Shown here: in pieces, positions 24,351 through 35,600 of the stretch
Numbering within the stretch: the first letter of the stretch is position 1
Layout: each line of letters opens with the position of its first letter
NCBI GenBank assembly: GCA_963969595.1
Contig: OZ018416.1
Span: 14,586,065 to 14,650,064, forward strand
Origin: Neckera pumila
Lineage: Eukaryota > Streptophyta > Bryopsida > Hypnales > Neckeraceae
Direction: 5' to 3'
DNA: 64,000 nt
Position numbers and translations under genes: made by a program
The notes under the pieces: model-generated
What the model was told of the DNA's origin: nothing
Databases searched by the model: none
What the model saw: only the letters and a program-made list of their open reading frames with translations

Positions 24351-25469
24351 CTAGTATTTAAATAATGGACTTACAAATTGATAGTTTCCCTTACTAATTT
24401 TGTAATAGATTGAGTAAGTAAGAAAATGGAGTAATGAGTGAACTGATGGATGGACAAATTAAATAATCAATATATTAATTGATGAATGGAGTGACAAATG
24501 GATACACATTGATGGATTGATTGGTAGATTGATATATTAATGGTTAGGGTTGGTATGCCAAATATTTATTTATTTTTTGAAAAATAAGTTTTTAATACAT
24601 GCTAAAAGTACAACAATGTACACAATCATTTTTCTTCATGACTATCAAATATGATTGTTTACCAATTAATTCTAGGCTAATTGATTGACTTAGTTGGCTT
24701 CAAGAAGAAAGAGAAGTTGTTTTGCAATGACAAAAGCTACATCTATAGGTGGTTTAAGTAGACCTTAAGGTAAACCATATCATTGTGCAACAATTTTTTT
24801 GAACATATTTGTGCCACTAAGAAGTAGTAGCGGACATTTCAAAATTTGTCATAAATAGGATGGCTTGCTTACTTGAAAGCAATCCAATGTTGCAATGTCT
24901 AATAATTTGAACAATATTTACAGTCTTAATGCCATTGAAGGGAATTGGGTAGAGACCAAGTACGCTATTAATATCTTATCCACCACTACCCTTACTTTCT
25001 ATTGAATCTCAACTATGATTTCAGTGCTGGCAAAGTTGGTAAATAAGTTTAAAGCTGCAGAATTTAAGTGAGGAATCAAACCATTTTAAAATATCACCTA
25101 CCCATAATTATCAATCCTAAGTGGCTACATGTAAGACAAGGTGGTTGGATTGGAGCGTTAGTGGTACATCTTCTCCATACATGAACTGTAATGAAAGGTG
25201 TGTTGAAAAATTTCCTACCAAATAGAACATCCCACCAAACCTTACCACTCTTTTGAAATTTGTAGTTCTCTAAAACCTCATCCAGTCTTGTGTCTAAGTA
25301 TGCTCATGTTACAAATAACTAGTGAAAACATCCCATAACTAATAGATGCAAAGATTCCTAAAGCATTGCAAATTGCTAATTGACTCTATTAACAAAAAAA
25401 TACTACTTTGTATTATTCATCAAAATAAATATTTGAACATGATACAATGCAAAAACAATATCAATAAGG
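24351..25469. other. AT-rich stretch, nothing recognised
   Basis: A GATGGATTGAT/GAATGGA-like simple pattern runs at 24440-24540. No gene or element border. Confidence 0.4.
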
Positions 25470-25471
25470 TA

Positions 25472-25671
25472 CAGTAGAACCGCTCTTAGTGTTGGGACTA
25501 TGCACTAAAAGAGGTTTTATGCAGTTGTACAACTGTAGTAATGGTGCTTGACTGACGTGGCTTCTAACTACATTACTTTCCAAATTAAATACTTGAATTT
25601 GGCTCCACCCACAAACTTCTCTTAATGCATATTGTATACGAAAAGATTATGTATTACGAGAGGTTCTACTA
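25472..25671. mobile_element. pogo/Emigrant-like MITE
   Basis: Left end CAGTAGAACCGCTCTTAGTG and right end, reverse-complemented, TAGTAGAACCTCTCGTAATA form an imperfect terminal inverted repeat flanked by TA on both sides (25470-25471, 25672-25673). CAGTAAAACCTCT-type ends with TA duplication are known from plant Emigrant/pogo-group elements. About 200 bp without ORF. Confidence 0.55.
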
Positions 25672-25974
25672 TAGTTTGCTCTAGAAGCACCCATGCCCTA
25701 AAAACGATCATAGCACATAGAGGAGACAATCCATTCCCGATCGACGACCCATTTCCAATTACTTCAGTAATTACAGACATGTAGGAGGACGATTTCTTTG
25801 GTGGAATTTTTTTTTAGTGTTTGGATCCTTCCTAGAGTTTTCAGATATTTTGGTATCAAAACAAAGTTGTTATGAATTAATGAGTTTTACATTCTGTAAT
25901 TCTTTAAGTGATCGAGAATGGGTTGCCTCCCCTAGGTACATTTTGCTTTCTTCAATGTACCAACAATATACATT

Positions 25975-26895
25975 TTAACCCTAAAAGGACCAAACAACAA
26001 TTTTTGGCAACATAGCGAATTTGGGCAGCTCACTACAAATGCAAATTTTATTTTTTTTCTTTGATTTTTTCACACAACATGTGCCCGAGGAGTAGCTTTA
26101 AGGGCCAACAGTTTTCAGACCTTTTGGCTCCATGGTTAAAAAGTTATTGCATGATATGTCATTTTCAACTATTGGCGGTTAGCTCAAAAAAATTCAGAAA
26201 AATCACTTTTAAGAAAAAAAAAATTGAAATTAGTTTTCTAGGTTTTACATATACTTGGACAGCTTTGAATCACTCCATTTTTATTTTTGAGATGAAAATT
26301 ATGAGGTATTCTAGTTTGTGGGCAGTTATGGATTCCCTACTCTAAAAGAAACTTTGGAGTCCTTTATTTAATTCAATTTTTAAATTTTTTCAAAAAAAAT
26401 AAAAGCTTAGGATGTAGATTGTTTATTTCAACATTACTACCGCTGGGATTGGCATTTTTCAGTTCCAAAATTTATTTCTTAATAATTTCGTGTTTTGAAT
26501 CATTCTCTACTTCATTCTACTTACTATTTTTTTCCTGTATGTTGTACAATTCCAAATAATCTGAAATTTTCAAGCATGTAGCCAACTTGCTTTGGAGAAT
26601 GAATTCAAAGAAGAACCACCATTTTGGACATCTTTTTATACAAATGTGACCTCGTGAAGCGATTTTTTGCAGGGCCAAAGAAAGGTTTTTTGTCAATTCA
26701 AACGCTAATATCTTGCAATCTACATGGTGGAAAATTCTGAATTTTTTTTTACATCTTCTCAAACCAGCTTACTACAAGATTTTATGGTTATATGTGTCCA
26801 AATATGTTTTTTTCCTAAAATTTGGTACTTGTACTAGAAATGGCAGTTTTGGAACGTTTTTGGTGAAAATATAGTCTCCGACCTTTAGGGATTAA
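25975..26895 (-). mobile_element. TTAA element, type 1b, full-length
   Basis: TTAACCCTAAAAGGACC (tail, with subtype 1b TTGGGCAGCTCACTAC and ACAACATGTGCCCGAGGAG) to GACCTTTAGGGATTAA (head), 921 bp. The 94-codon and 81-codon ORFs inside are incidental. Confidence 0.82.
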
Positions 26896-26899
26896 AAGA

Positions 26900-27095
26900 T
26901 GGTCGCTTTTAGTGACCATTGCGTTTCATCTTCAAAAATTTGTAACTAATTCCACAAAGTTCCAAAAAATATGAAATGACTTGGGTTAGATGCCAATTCC
27001 ATTTTTCTTCCTACAAAAATTTGCTGAAAATTGTTTCAAGGAGTTCAGCTTCCCTGAAAAAGGCAATCAGCTTTTAGAGCAGACTACCTTACAGT
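26900..27095 (+). repeat. GTCCATAAA-end repeat family, copy 3
   Basis: ATGACTTGGGTTAGATGCCA at 26976 and the following TTTGCTGAAAATTGTTTCAA match the copies at 16430 and 29765. Both ends are lost. Confidence 0.5.
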
Positions 27096-27099
27096 GTGT

Positions 27100-27840
27100 C
27101 TGGCTTTTGCAACAAAAAGTCTTCAATTGTGTAGAAAACTGAAGTAGAAAAGCACGCATACAGTAAGTTATCATTGCCTTCATTTCTTTCACTGGATTTT
27201 GATGTCTGTTTCGTTTCAAGAGAACTAACCAAATAAATAAAATTGACATACTAGTATATGGGAAAAAAAAATTAAATTTCCTTGATTTCTGTTTGACTGT
27301 GAGTATTGTTGATATTATATTATTGATTATGGTGTCTGTCTCGGGTATGATGCATCTTGTCTCGTCGAAGCCAGCCCATTTCAGCTTTTTCAGTTCAGCT
27401 CCAAATTATCAACTGGGGGAAAAAAAATAACCCCACCTGCAAATGTAAGCTTAAAGCCGCTCAGTCAGTCAAAGGAAGGACAGCCCAACTGTAAGTTAGG
27501 AAGTCTCAAACTCTTTCACTTGTCTTCACTTTTGCGAGTAAAGATGCAAAAGATGGTGCTTTGCCACTCTAATTTTGTGTTAACTTCTTGTGCACCAAAG
27601 CAGCTGCAGACGGACGGCAGGGCACGGGTACATCTCGTTTTCGAGCACGCTCTCTAATGTTGGGAAGTTCAAATATCTCGGAGGTCATGCTGTAAACAGT
27701 TCGTAACACAAGGAGGAATTTGCAGGCATGGACACCTACAATATTTTCATATTTTTTCTATACATGTCTCAGACATTTTTTTGGGACATACGGTGAAATT
27801 GAGCCATGTCTTCCTCAACCCTAAAACCTAAGCATCCTGA
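27100..27840. other. unique stretch, nothing recognised
   Basis: More balanced base composition than average, no ORF beyond 60 codons, no RNA gene. Confidence 0.4.
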
Positions 27841-27846
27841 GAATAA

Positions 27847-27985
27847 GTGCCTCTTCACACTATGGCTATTCAAGTCGAGAGTCCGTCATTTCCATGAATC
27901 ATATTGTAGGGTCTGTCGATTCCACCAATCATATTGCAGAGTCCCATGGCCTCTCAACTCGGACGGCCATAGTGTGAAGAGGCCC
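27847..27985. mobile_element. Tourist/PIF-Harbinger-like MITE, 139 bp
   Basis: Ends GTGCCTCTTCACACTATGG and, in reverse complement, GGGCCTCTTCACACTATGG form a terminal inverted repeat of about 40 bp with decreasing match. TAA lies directly outside on both sides (27844-27846, 27986-27988). TAA duplication and a GGGCCT start are typical of Tourist/PIF elements. Two related blocks (CCATGAATCATATTG, CCACCAATCATATTG) repeat inside. Confidence 0.8.
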
Positions 27986-27988
27986 TAA

Positions 27989-28964
27989 GTACCATTTCTG
28001 ATGGCCCATCAAGCATAATTATACTTATGTCAACATAAAATACATAGGGAGAATTCCCAAGGTAAGTTGGCACGCACTTTAGTAATCTGGCTTTTGTAAA
28101 CCCAAAGCCGGTCGCACACCCAGACCCAGGCCCCCCCTTCATCAATAGCAATTGCACTCCCTAATTTTCTCCAGGCAATCATTCCGTTCACGCGACGTAC
28201 TTCAGCACCTTCCCAATGTGCATTGGAAGCAACCCATAAGACATAGCATCTACAGAAGGCTGCGGTACATTGTGGGCTACATATACTAACATCAAAGCCA
28301 ACCTACCCAAAGATTTAATTGTCGGCCCCAGTATTAATACAGTTTCCTCGCATGTGTGAGCCCCCAAAACATAACCCAACTAAAAGTGGTCCTTCCATTC
28401 TGCCAATTGGCAACCACTTCACTTAATAAACTTAAATTAAGCTTATCCCCCACTTAACCTAACCATACAAAAGTGAACCCAGCAAGGGAAGGGAAGGTAA
28501 TCCACACTTCACCAGCCCCACTCCATTGGCAAAATGTCATTTAATACTCGAAAGTAACTTTACCTTGCAGAGAGAATTGTATGCAGGAATGGACGGGGTG
28601 AAAAGATAGAGAGGCAGGGTAACTTACACGAGAAGAGGAAAAAAAGAAGGAGGGAGTAGTTATTAGGGTAAGCAGAATTATGGACCGAGCCAATGGGGTT
28701 TCCAGTGGAGGGCCCAATTTTGCTCTCCTACATCCAAATGGAGGAAAAAGATTGTCTAATAGTGAAATTGAAACTCAAAGGGTTGGAATTGGATTGAAAA
28801 GTCATCAATGGATGCTCTCAATTGATGAACATTGGCATGCTTGCTTCTACAAATGACGAAAGGTTCATTCATTATTCTACAATGTGAAGAGACGCTTTTA
28901 GATTGCCACTAGAACCTTGTAGGAATTCATTAGAGAGCCACATTAGTCTCCTCCTAGGGTCAAC
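27989..28964. other. unique stretch, no gene supported
   Basis: Overlapping short reverse ORFs (27954-28157, 28188-28379) contain protein-like stretches but no domain and no splice sites that join them. Composition is close to 45% GC at 28080-28380. Confidence 0.35.
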
Positions 28965-28967
28965 AAT

Positions 28968-29254
28968 CACTAGAAGAAAATTGTGTTTCACTTGATAGAA
29001 ACTGCATTGTACTCAACATAAAAGTATGGAATCAGTTTTGTTGAGTTCTCCCTTTGCAACGCAAAATTTTGCATTCTAACACAAACTTTTGCGTTTTACT
29101 TGTCAAATTTTGTGTTGAAACTTTGGAACACAAAATTTTGTGTTACAAAGGGAGAACTCAACAAAATTGATTCCATACTTTTTTATAGAGTACAACACAA
29201 TTTTTGTCAAGTAAAACGCAGATTTGACAAGGAAAATGCACTTTTCTTATAGTG
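28968..29254. mobile_element. En/Spm-like CACTA MITE, 287 bp
   Basis: Begins CACTAGAAGAAAA and ends TTTTCTTATAGTG, that is 12 of 13 matches on each side to the CACTACAAGAAAA terminus of En/Spm elements. It is flanked by a 3-bp duplication AAT (28965-28967, 29255-29257), the CACTA rule. The two halves form a long hairpin (GTATGGAATCA...TTGTTGAGTTCTCCCTTTG on both arms). No ORF, so mobilised in trans. Confidence 0.9.
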
Positions 29255-29257
29255 AAT

Positions 29258-29760
29258 GGGAAGCTATATTACTATGTAGTTTTGCTTTGATTGCCAATAA
29301 TGCATTTCTTTTTCTTTCAAAAATGAGTTGACTAAAATTATATATGTATAATATTCTATGATTTATTATTGTTTTGATCTTTTGCTAAAAACATTTGTAA
29401 ATTTATTAAGGGGTAATTCCAATTCACACTTGCAAATTGATCTAGTATCAATTTTTGCTCTTGGCCAAGATCATGTACTTTTGGGTGTTGTGCTAGTTGA
29501 AACCATACAATGAGATAATGCTTCACTAACTCCTTATCTTAGTAGAATATCGAATCTTGTGTCCTTTTGGCACTAGTAGAAACATATAAAATCACTAAAG
29601 TGCATAGCCAAAGAATCCCCTACTTGTTGCGGATTGTCACACAGTTCAAAATTGGTGGACTTAATTCATTGTCAAGGATAAATTAGAGGTAAAAAAGGTG
29701 GGAAAATGTGGTCAATAACAGACTTATTGGCTTGGAAACAACCTAATTGGGACTATTTTA
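29258..29760. other. AT-rich stretch, nothing recognised
   Basis: No ORF, repeat border or RNA gene that I can support. Confidence 0.4.
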
Positions 29761-29762
29761 AC

Positions 29763-30110
29763 TGCAAGGTAGGAAGTCCATAAAGCGCTTGGGCTCTAAT
29801 AGCATCCACGTCTCCAGATGTATACTATTTGTACCTTTTACTTTCTCATTGCACCAACAATGTACGAATAGTGTACGTTTCAAGAGGTGGACATTCGTAA
29901 TGAACAATGCATTTCAACTTCAAATTTCATAATAATTCCACAGCACTATGAAAATATGAAATGATTTGGGTTAGATGTCAATTCTAATTGTCATTCAAGG
30001 AAAAATTACTAAAAAGTATTTCAAGAAGTTCAAACCTTTCCAAATTATTCTTTAGCTTTTAAATGGGCGCTTTTGGAACCTCCTATCATAATCAAGGTAA
30101 CTAACTACGT
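29763..30110 (+). repeat. GTCCATAAA-end repeat family, most complete copy
   Basis: Left end GCAAGGTAGGAAGTCCATAA and, reverse-complemented, right end CCTTGATTATGATAGGAGGT...CCAAAAGCGCCCATTTAA show the family's inverted ends. Internal blocks GTACGAATAGTGTACG and ATGATTTGGGTTAGATGTCA are shared with the other copies. About 350 bp, no ORF; probable non-autonomous DNA element of unknown superfamily. Confidence 0.55.
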
Positions 30111-30119
30111 GCATTGTAG

Positions 30120-30530
30120 GCACAAATTTGGATAAGCTTATTGTAAGCAAATTTCTCCTTATAATACACCTATGTGATGTGAAATGTACATCCCAAGAAG
30201 AATTTTGCTAGCCATGAGCTCGCCTACACTAGTTTTTTTTTATGGCTTTTTGGTGCTAAATTGCACCAAAAAAAAAAAAAATTGGCTAGAAAATGGCAAC
30301 AAATATTGCATTTTTTTTGCTAGAAATTTTGAATTAAGAAAAAAATCTTAGCTGAAATCGATAGATTGTAGACGAAAACAAAATTATGGACATGTGATAT
30401 GTGCTAATGCGATATTTTCTATCCGATATGTGGATGAATGCTGAAATTTGGAGCACCACTATAACATTTTATATTCCCACTTTGGCACTTCATAAAAAAA
30501 TGAAAAAAAGAAGCCCTGATCTACACTTGT
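30120..30530. other. AT-rich left boundary of the GRF locus
   Basis: Contains long A and T runs (30230-30330) with a small inverted repeat TTGGTGC/GCACCAA near 30249. Composition switches sharply to GC-rich at about 30530. Confidence 0.5.
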
Positions 30531-32606
30531 ATCCAGAATGGGCTCAGGCCACTGGGTCCACAGTGCGCTTCCTCCTTGCCGTGCGTAGCAGTAGCAGCAG
30601 GGCGCCCGGGACGCACGGAGCGTCGTAGGGCTATACTCGTAGCGATCTCCGTATGGTATAGATGTGTCGGTTGCAGCGCGGGGCCGAAAGCTGGAAAGCG
30701 GGGCTGCTGCTACAAAGTGGACGAAGCGGGGCCCGTCCAAGGGGAAAATGCCTTTTCTTACACTGGCAGCTCACTGCAGGCAGGCGGAGGAACTGAATGC
30801 CGGAGGGAACTCAACTCAAGGCCAGCACTAGTCGACGCCCCGCAGTGGGAGCCCACTTTAGTTTTCTGCGCCCTCGTGTTCTCAGCTTACTCCTTCTCCT
30901 GCTGCTGCTCGTTTCCTAGTGCTGCTGCTGCTGTTAGTGCTACGTTAACTTAGTGCCATTCCATTCCAATGGTGCTTATGAAGGCGGCGGCCTGTGGAAC
31001 CTGAACAACAACCCCCAGCTGGGAGTGGGTGCGGTGGGCTCCTGGGCATTTATCTAGAAAGCCGGAACGGGGGAGGGAGGGAGGGAAGCAAGGGAGGGAC
31101 GGACGGACGGAGGTGGGGACGGCCTGGCTCGGCTCGGCTCGGCTTGCAGCACACACGGCACACATAAGTTAACTTACATCCGTCGCTCCGCACTGTCTGG
31201 GCGTGACAGAGCTAGCCAATGCTGAGTGTTCTTTCTTCAACAGTGAAGTCCTCGTCGGGCCCAAGGGCTGTCTGAGCGGTAGTAAGGTAGGTTAGTGCCG
31301 TCACTCCGCCTGGCTCACTAAGCTTATGTTACTACTAGTCACTGCCTTTGCCTTTCGTCTGTGCTGATTCTCATTCTACTGGGGGGGAAAAGGAAAGGGG
31401 GTCCGCGCTCAGTTAGAAAGCTCCGTCGCGCACTCAGTTGAAAGGAGAACAATCCTGTCGTTTGCTTGTCTGTTGTCGTCATCACTAGTAGTACTACACT
31501 GCTCTTGTTACTAAGGTCCTCGTTGGGGACCCAGGCAGAGTGCCCAGGTGCTCAGGCGAGGGCAAAGATAAACGCGCACACTAGGCTGCTGCTGCAGATG
31601 ATGATCCAGTAGTGGGGCTTGGGGGATTGATTCGGTGCCTGGGAGGAACAGTTCGTTACCGCTGGGATAGTGCACGCGGGCTGGGCCCGGGGAATATTTT
31701 CTCCAGTTTTGGGTGTATGTGTTGATGTTGATGAGTGTGGGTTTCGAGAGGTAGACTTCTGTTCATTCGCGTGTTGAGCTCACTGCAGCCAGGGCTCTCC
31801 TGAGGACGAGGACGAGGACGGCGGCGGTGGCTGTAGAGAACTTTGTTTGTATATAGCACTTGTGTATTGCCAGGGACCGGCTATCCCTCTCTGAGCTAGG
31901 GCCCAAGTTGTGAGTTTTGAAGGGAGAGATACAAGGGTTTTGAAAGTGGAAACTGGGTGCAGGTGTGGGGATAGTCAGAGCTTTCAGGGATCAGAAAGTG
32001 AAGAAGCGCTAGCGTGGAGCGGTTAGCGGTGCCTGTGGGTGTAAGTACCGAACTTGGGTGGCTTGGTGGTGAATCAATCAGCCAGGGGTGTCGACACGCA
32101 TCCACTGTTACATGTGTCAGCCTGCCGTGTGCGTGCTCTTCGACGGGGATTGCAGGGCAGCTGAGCTACGCAAAGGGTAAGGTCAAGTGGGGCAACTGAG
32201 CCTGCAGTGCTGCACAGGTGGGAGGAGAGAGACGGCAATATTCCCAAAACAAGTGAGCTAGATCGCCGTGTGATTGATCAACTTTGAGCTGGAGGGATTG
32301 GGGGTCACTGGATCAGGAAACCGGTTTGGGGTAGACTCCAGGATCACTGAGCATCGATAATCCGCACCGCAGACCAAAAGCTTTCCGCACTGGTGCACCC
32401 AATGGACTACCCCTTCAGCTCTGTGGCGACCACCACAGGGCTACGGCGAAGTAGCGAAGAGCTTGTTGGATTTGTGCAGCGCGTGCACGGGCTCGGCCAG
32501 ACCGTGGTGGGGTGAAGTGAGCGAGAGTACGAGAGTGAGTGAGAGTGTGACTGAGTGAGTGTGTGCGCGAGAGAGACGGAGATACGGCGCTCGCAAGCGC
32601 AAGTCA
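30531..32606 (+). promoter_or_regulatory. GC-rich promoter and leader region of the GRF gene
   Basis: This 2-kb upstream region has the base composition of the gene, not of the surrounding repeats, and no transposon copies. Seen: G-rich GGGAGGGAGGGA and ACGGACGGACGG near 31074-31110, a TATATAG at 31850-31856 that could be a TATA box, and a GAGAGTGAGTGAGAGTGTGA-type purine tract at 32520-32580 just before the start codon. The transcription start and any 5' intron cannot be placed from sequence alone. Short ORFs in both strands are background in GC-rich DNA. Confidence 0.45.
32402..32515 (+). CDS. upstream ORF in the GRF leader, 37 codons
   Basis: ATG at 32402 opens a 37-codon frame beginning MDYPFSSVATTTGLRR and closing with TGA at 32513-32515, 91 nt before the GRF ATG and in a different frame. 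If the leader is unspliced here, ribosomes would meet it before the main ORF, which could lower GRF translation. Whether the peptide is conserved cannot be judged here; it may be a chance ORF. Confidence 0.35.
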   Translation: MDYPFSSVATTTGLRRSSEELVGFVQRVHGLGQTVVG

Positions 32607-35600
32607 ATGCACCAAACTATGAGCTCACCCAACTCGCCGGGGTCGCTGTCGCCCAACAACCACCTGGGTTTGAAACCGTGCAGATCAGCTTCGGAAATGG
32701 ACTTGGAGGACCGACGAGGAGGTGGCGGCGGCGGGGGCCCGCTCAAGATGGCGCGCACGGACTCGTTCCACCGCCAGTCTGACCTGAAGATGCACATGAA
32801 CGGCAGCCCCAGCGGCACCATGGTGCTGAGCTCCAGCATGGTGAGCGACGGACGGCTGGGCTGCTCCCCGACGAACTCGTGTGCCAGCGACGGCTCGCTT
32901 CTGGGGGGCAACGACCACGGGAATGTGGTCTCCGATGCGCGCCTCCTCAGACAAGATTCGCTGGTGTCGGCCTCGGCATACTCCGGAGCGCAGGGCGGCG
33001 CTAGAGGGCCGCTTTCGTACCACCACCTGCAGTCGTCTGCGTACCACTATAAGCCTTCCGGTATAGTAAACTTTCGCTTAAATTAAGTTCTCCTCGCGTC
33101 GTAGTCGCCACTTTCCCATTTAAACTAAACTGCTGCTCTAAAGCGGCGTCTGCTACTAGTCTTAGGTAGTGCAGCTTTCTCTAGATTATTCCACAGCTGT
33201 TTGCTTTCGAGTGCACGAGATTCCTCGTCGTCTGATCGGTCAAGTGGGCAGCCCAGTGCGAAGATGACATTGGTGTAGTTTGTTTCGTTAAGTTTAAGTT
33301 ATGAATAAGTGAGTGAGTACGTTAACAAATATGTCTCGAGTTTCAGTATATCGTAGCCTCGATCGTTGTCGACATGCACGTACTGCATTGCTTCCTGTGG
33401 TCGACGTCCTGATTTCCTGTTGTTCATTGAGTAAGAGACTTGCTTTAGGTGACGTTTGCCATGTTACGCGCGCTGCTTAAACTTCTGCAATGTTACTGTC
33501 TGATCGGAACCTGAAACACGGTAGTGAGGCCTCATGGGGTATGATAATATCGAACTGGCGACTGATTGGGCTCCATCGCCGCCACTTGGGGTTTGAGTTG
33601 CTGAAGTCAATGCTAGAAATTTACTCTGAGCGTCTGTGTTGATCCTGTTTCTGGCGTTGACTTCCGCTGCCGTGTGTGTGTGCCTGCAGGCGGTGGTCTT
33701 TCAATGGGGCGAGAAAGCATGAACCCTATGGGTCAATCGGTTCACAATTCCGTTAGTGGGGCACGCGCTCCCTTCACCACTGGTCAGTGGGCAGAATTGG
33801 AGCACCAAGCACTCATATTCAAGTACATGATGGCCGGCGTCAACGTGCCGAATGAGCTCCTGAATCCAATTCGCAAGAGTGTCGCCACCATGAATGGGCT
33901 TGCCAGCCACCATGCCACGAACCGTAAGTCCTTCGTCTTCCCTCACAATGTAGGGCAACTCGATGTCATTCAAATGTAGCATATATGCACCGGTTAGTCG
34001 TAATTGAGGTTAAGTATCCAAGTGCCGATGTGTTGTTTTGATGTCAATTTGCCGAAGTGAGGTAGCAATTATGGTGACATTAGGTTTCTGATTAATTCTG
34101 TGTTCGGGTCGATCGTGCAGTTGGCTGGGGTGCATTCCACTTAGGCGTCGCCAACAACACGGATCCCGAGCCCGGCCGTTGCCGGCGAACCGACGGGAAG
34201 AAGTGGCGCTGCGCTCGTGACGTGGTCCCCGATCAGAAGTACTGCGAGCGCCACATGCACCGCGGGCGTCACCGCTCCCGCAGACCCGCGGAAGGTCAGA
34301 CGTCGGCGACGTCTCAGTCGGGGTCCGCGACGTCTTCTGGGCCGCAACCCGCCATCGCCGTCGGCGCGTCCCGGACGTCCACGCCCACGCCAGGCTCCAG
34401 CTTGACACACAGCAACCTGCGGCCGTCCATTCTGTCCGGGGGGAACTCGCAATCCACCACCAACTTGGGCGGCGGAGGCATGGGCTACAACAGCCCGGGC
34501 GGCTCTGGGGCCTTGTCCGGTGGATCGTCCCCGGCGGCCTCGTCCGGCCAGTTCCAGCTGCCGGGCCTGTCCTCCGCGACCGGCACCTCGGGTCTCACCA
34601 GCAAAGACTACAGGTACCTCCCTCTCTCACGTGACCACATGGATGTGTACTGGCATTGACCTTTTTCAAACCTCAACATTAGTGCTCATGTGCGCACATG
34701 GAATCGCCATGGCTGCCATCCGTTTCCCACGCTCGGGACCTTCGTTCATTAATGTCAAATTTCGGTGCGTTACCTACGATGCATCTCTGGCACGCTTGAG
34801 TGGAGTCAATTCCAGTATTTGGAGCACAGCTCTCCATGCGTTGATTTTATTTTGCATGCATGATGGAGGATTGTTAAAGCTCCAATTAGTTAAAGTCATG
34901 AACTGTGGAGTGTCAACGCGTGTACTTCGGGGGTTTGCGCGCATATACTGTCCGTCGGTTACGAGACATGGGATTGATCACGTTGCATGTGAGCCTGATC
35001 AATTGGCATGCATGGCTGGACGGATGTGGCGCAGGTACAATATGAACGGCATGACGGTGAAGTCAGAGATGGGAATGAATCCCGAGCAGATCCTGTTCTC
35101 GGAAGCGTCGGGCAGCACGCGCGGGCTGAGCCAGGAAGCGCAGTCGCTGAGCAACTTGTCCCGCCTGAACACCACCATGAACAAGTCATGGCAGACAATG
35201 ACTTCATCCAAAGTGAGTCCGAGCCCGCAGCCCAAGGGGAGCGGCAACAGCTCCCTCCTGAGCTACACCAGTCCGCAGATGGGCGGCCTGCTGGGGCAAG
35301 ACTTTGGGCTCATGCCGGAGACCAGCCAAGTGAACCTGGCCGCGATGGCGGCATCCCAGCAGCAGCACTCGTTCCTGAGCAACGGCGGCTATGGCGGGGT
35401 GGAGACCACGAGCGTGGGTGGCGGTGGACGCGAGTCCAGCGAAGGCCAGCCACTGCGCCACTTCTTCGCCGACGACTGGCCGCCGCGCTCGCGCGCCGAC
35501 CAAAGCGCCCTTGCGTGGGGCTCGGACGTGGAAGACTCGGACCGCGCCACCAGCAACAACGCCGCCAACAGCCGCGGGGGCGGCGGCGGCAATGGTGGGC

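Noticed and set aside
34614..35034. Continuous ORF 34520-36250 as one unspliced exon
   Set aside because: The WRC-containing frame ends with a stop at 34659, and the 34520 frame before 35035 has no GRF similarity. Splicing at 34613/35035 restores KDYRYN, typical of GRFs.
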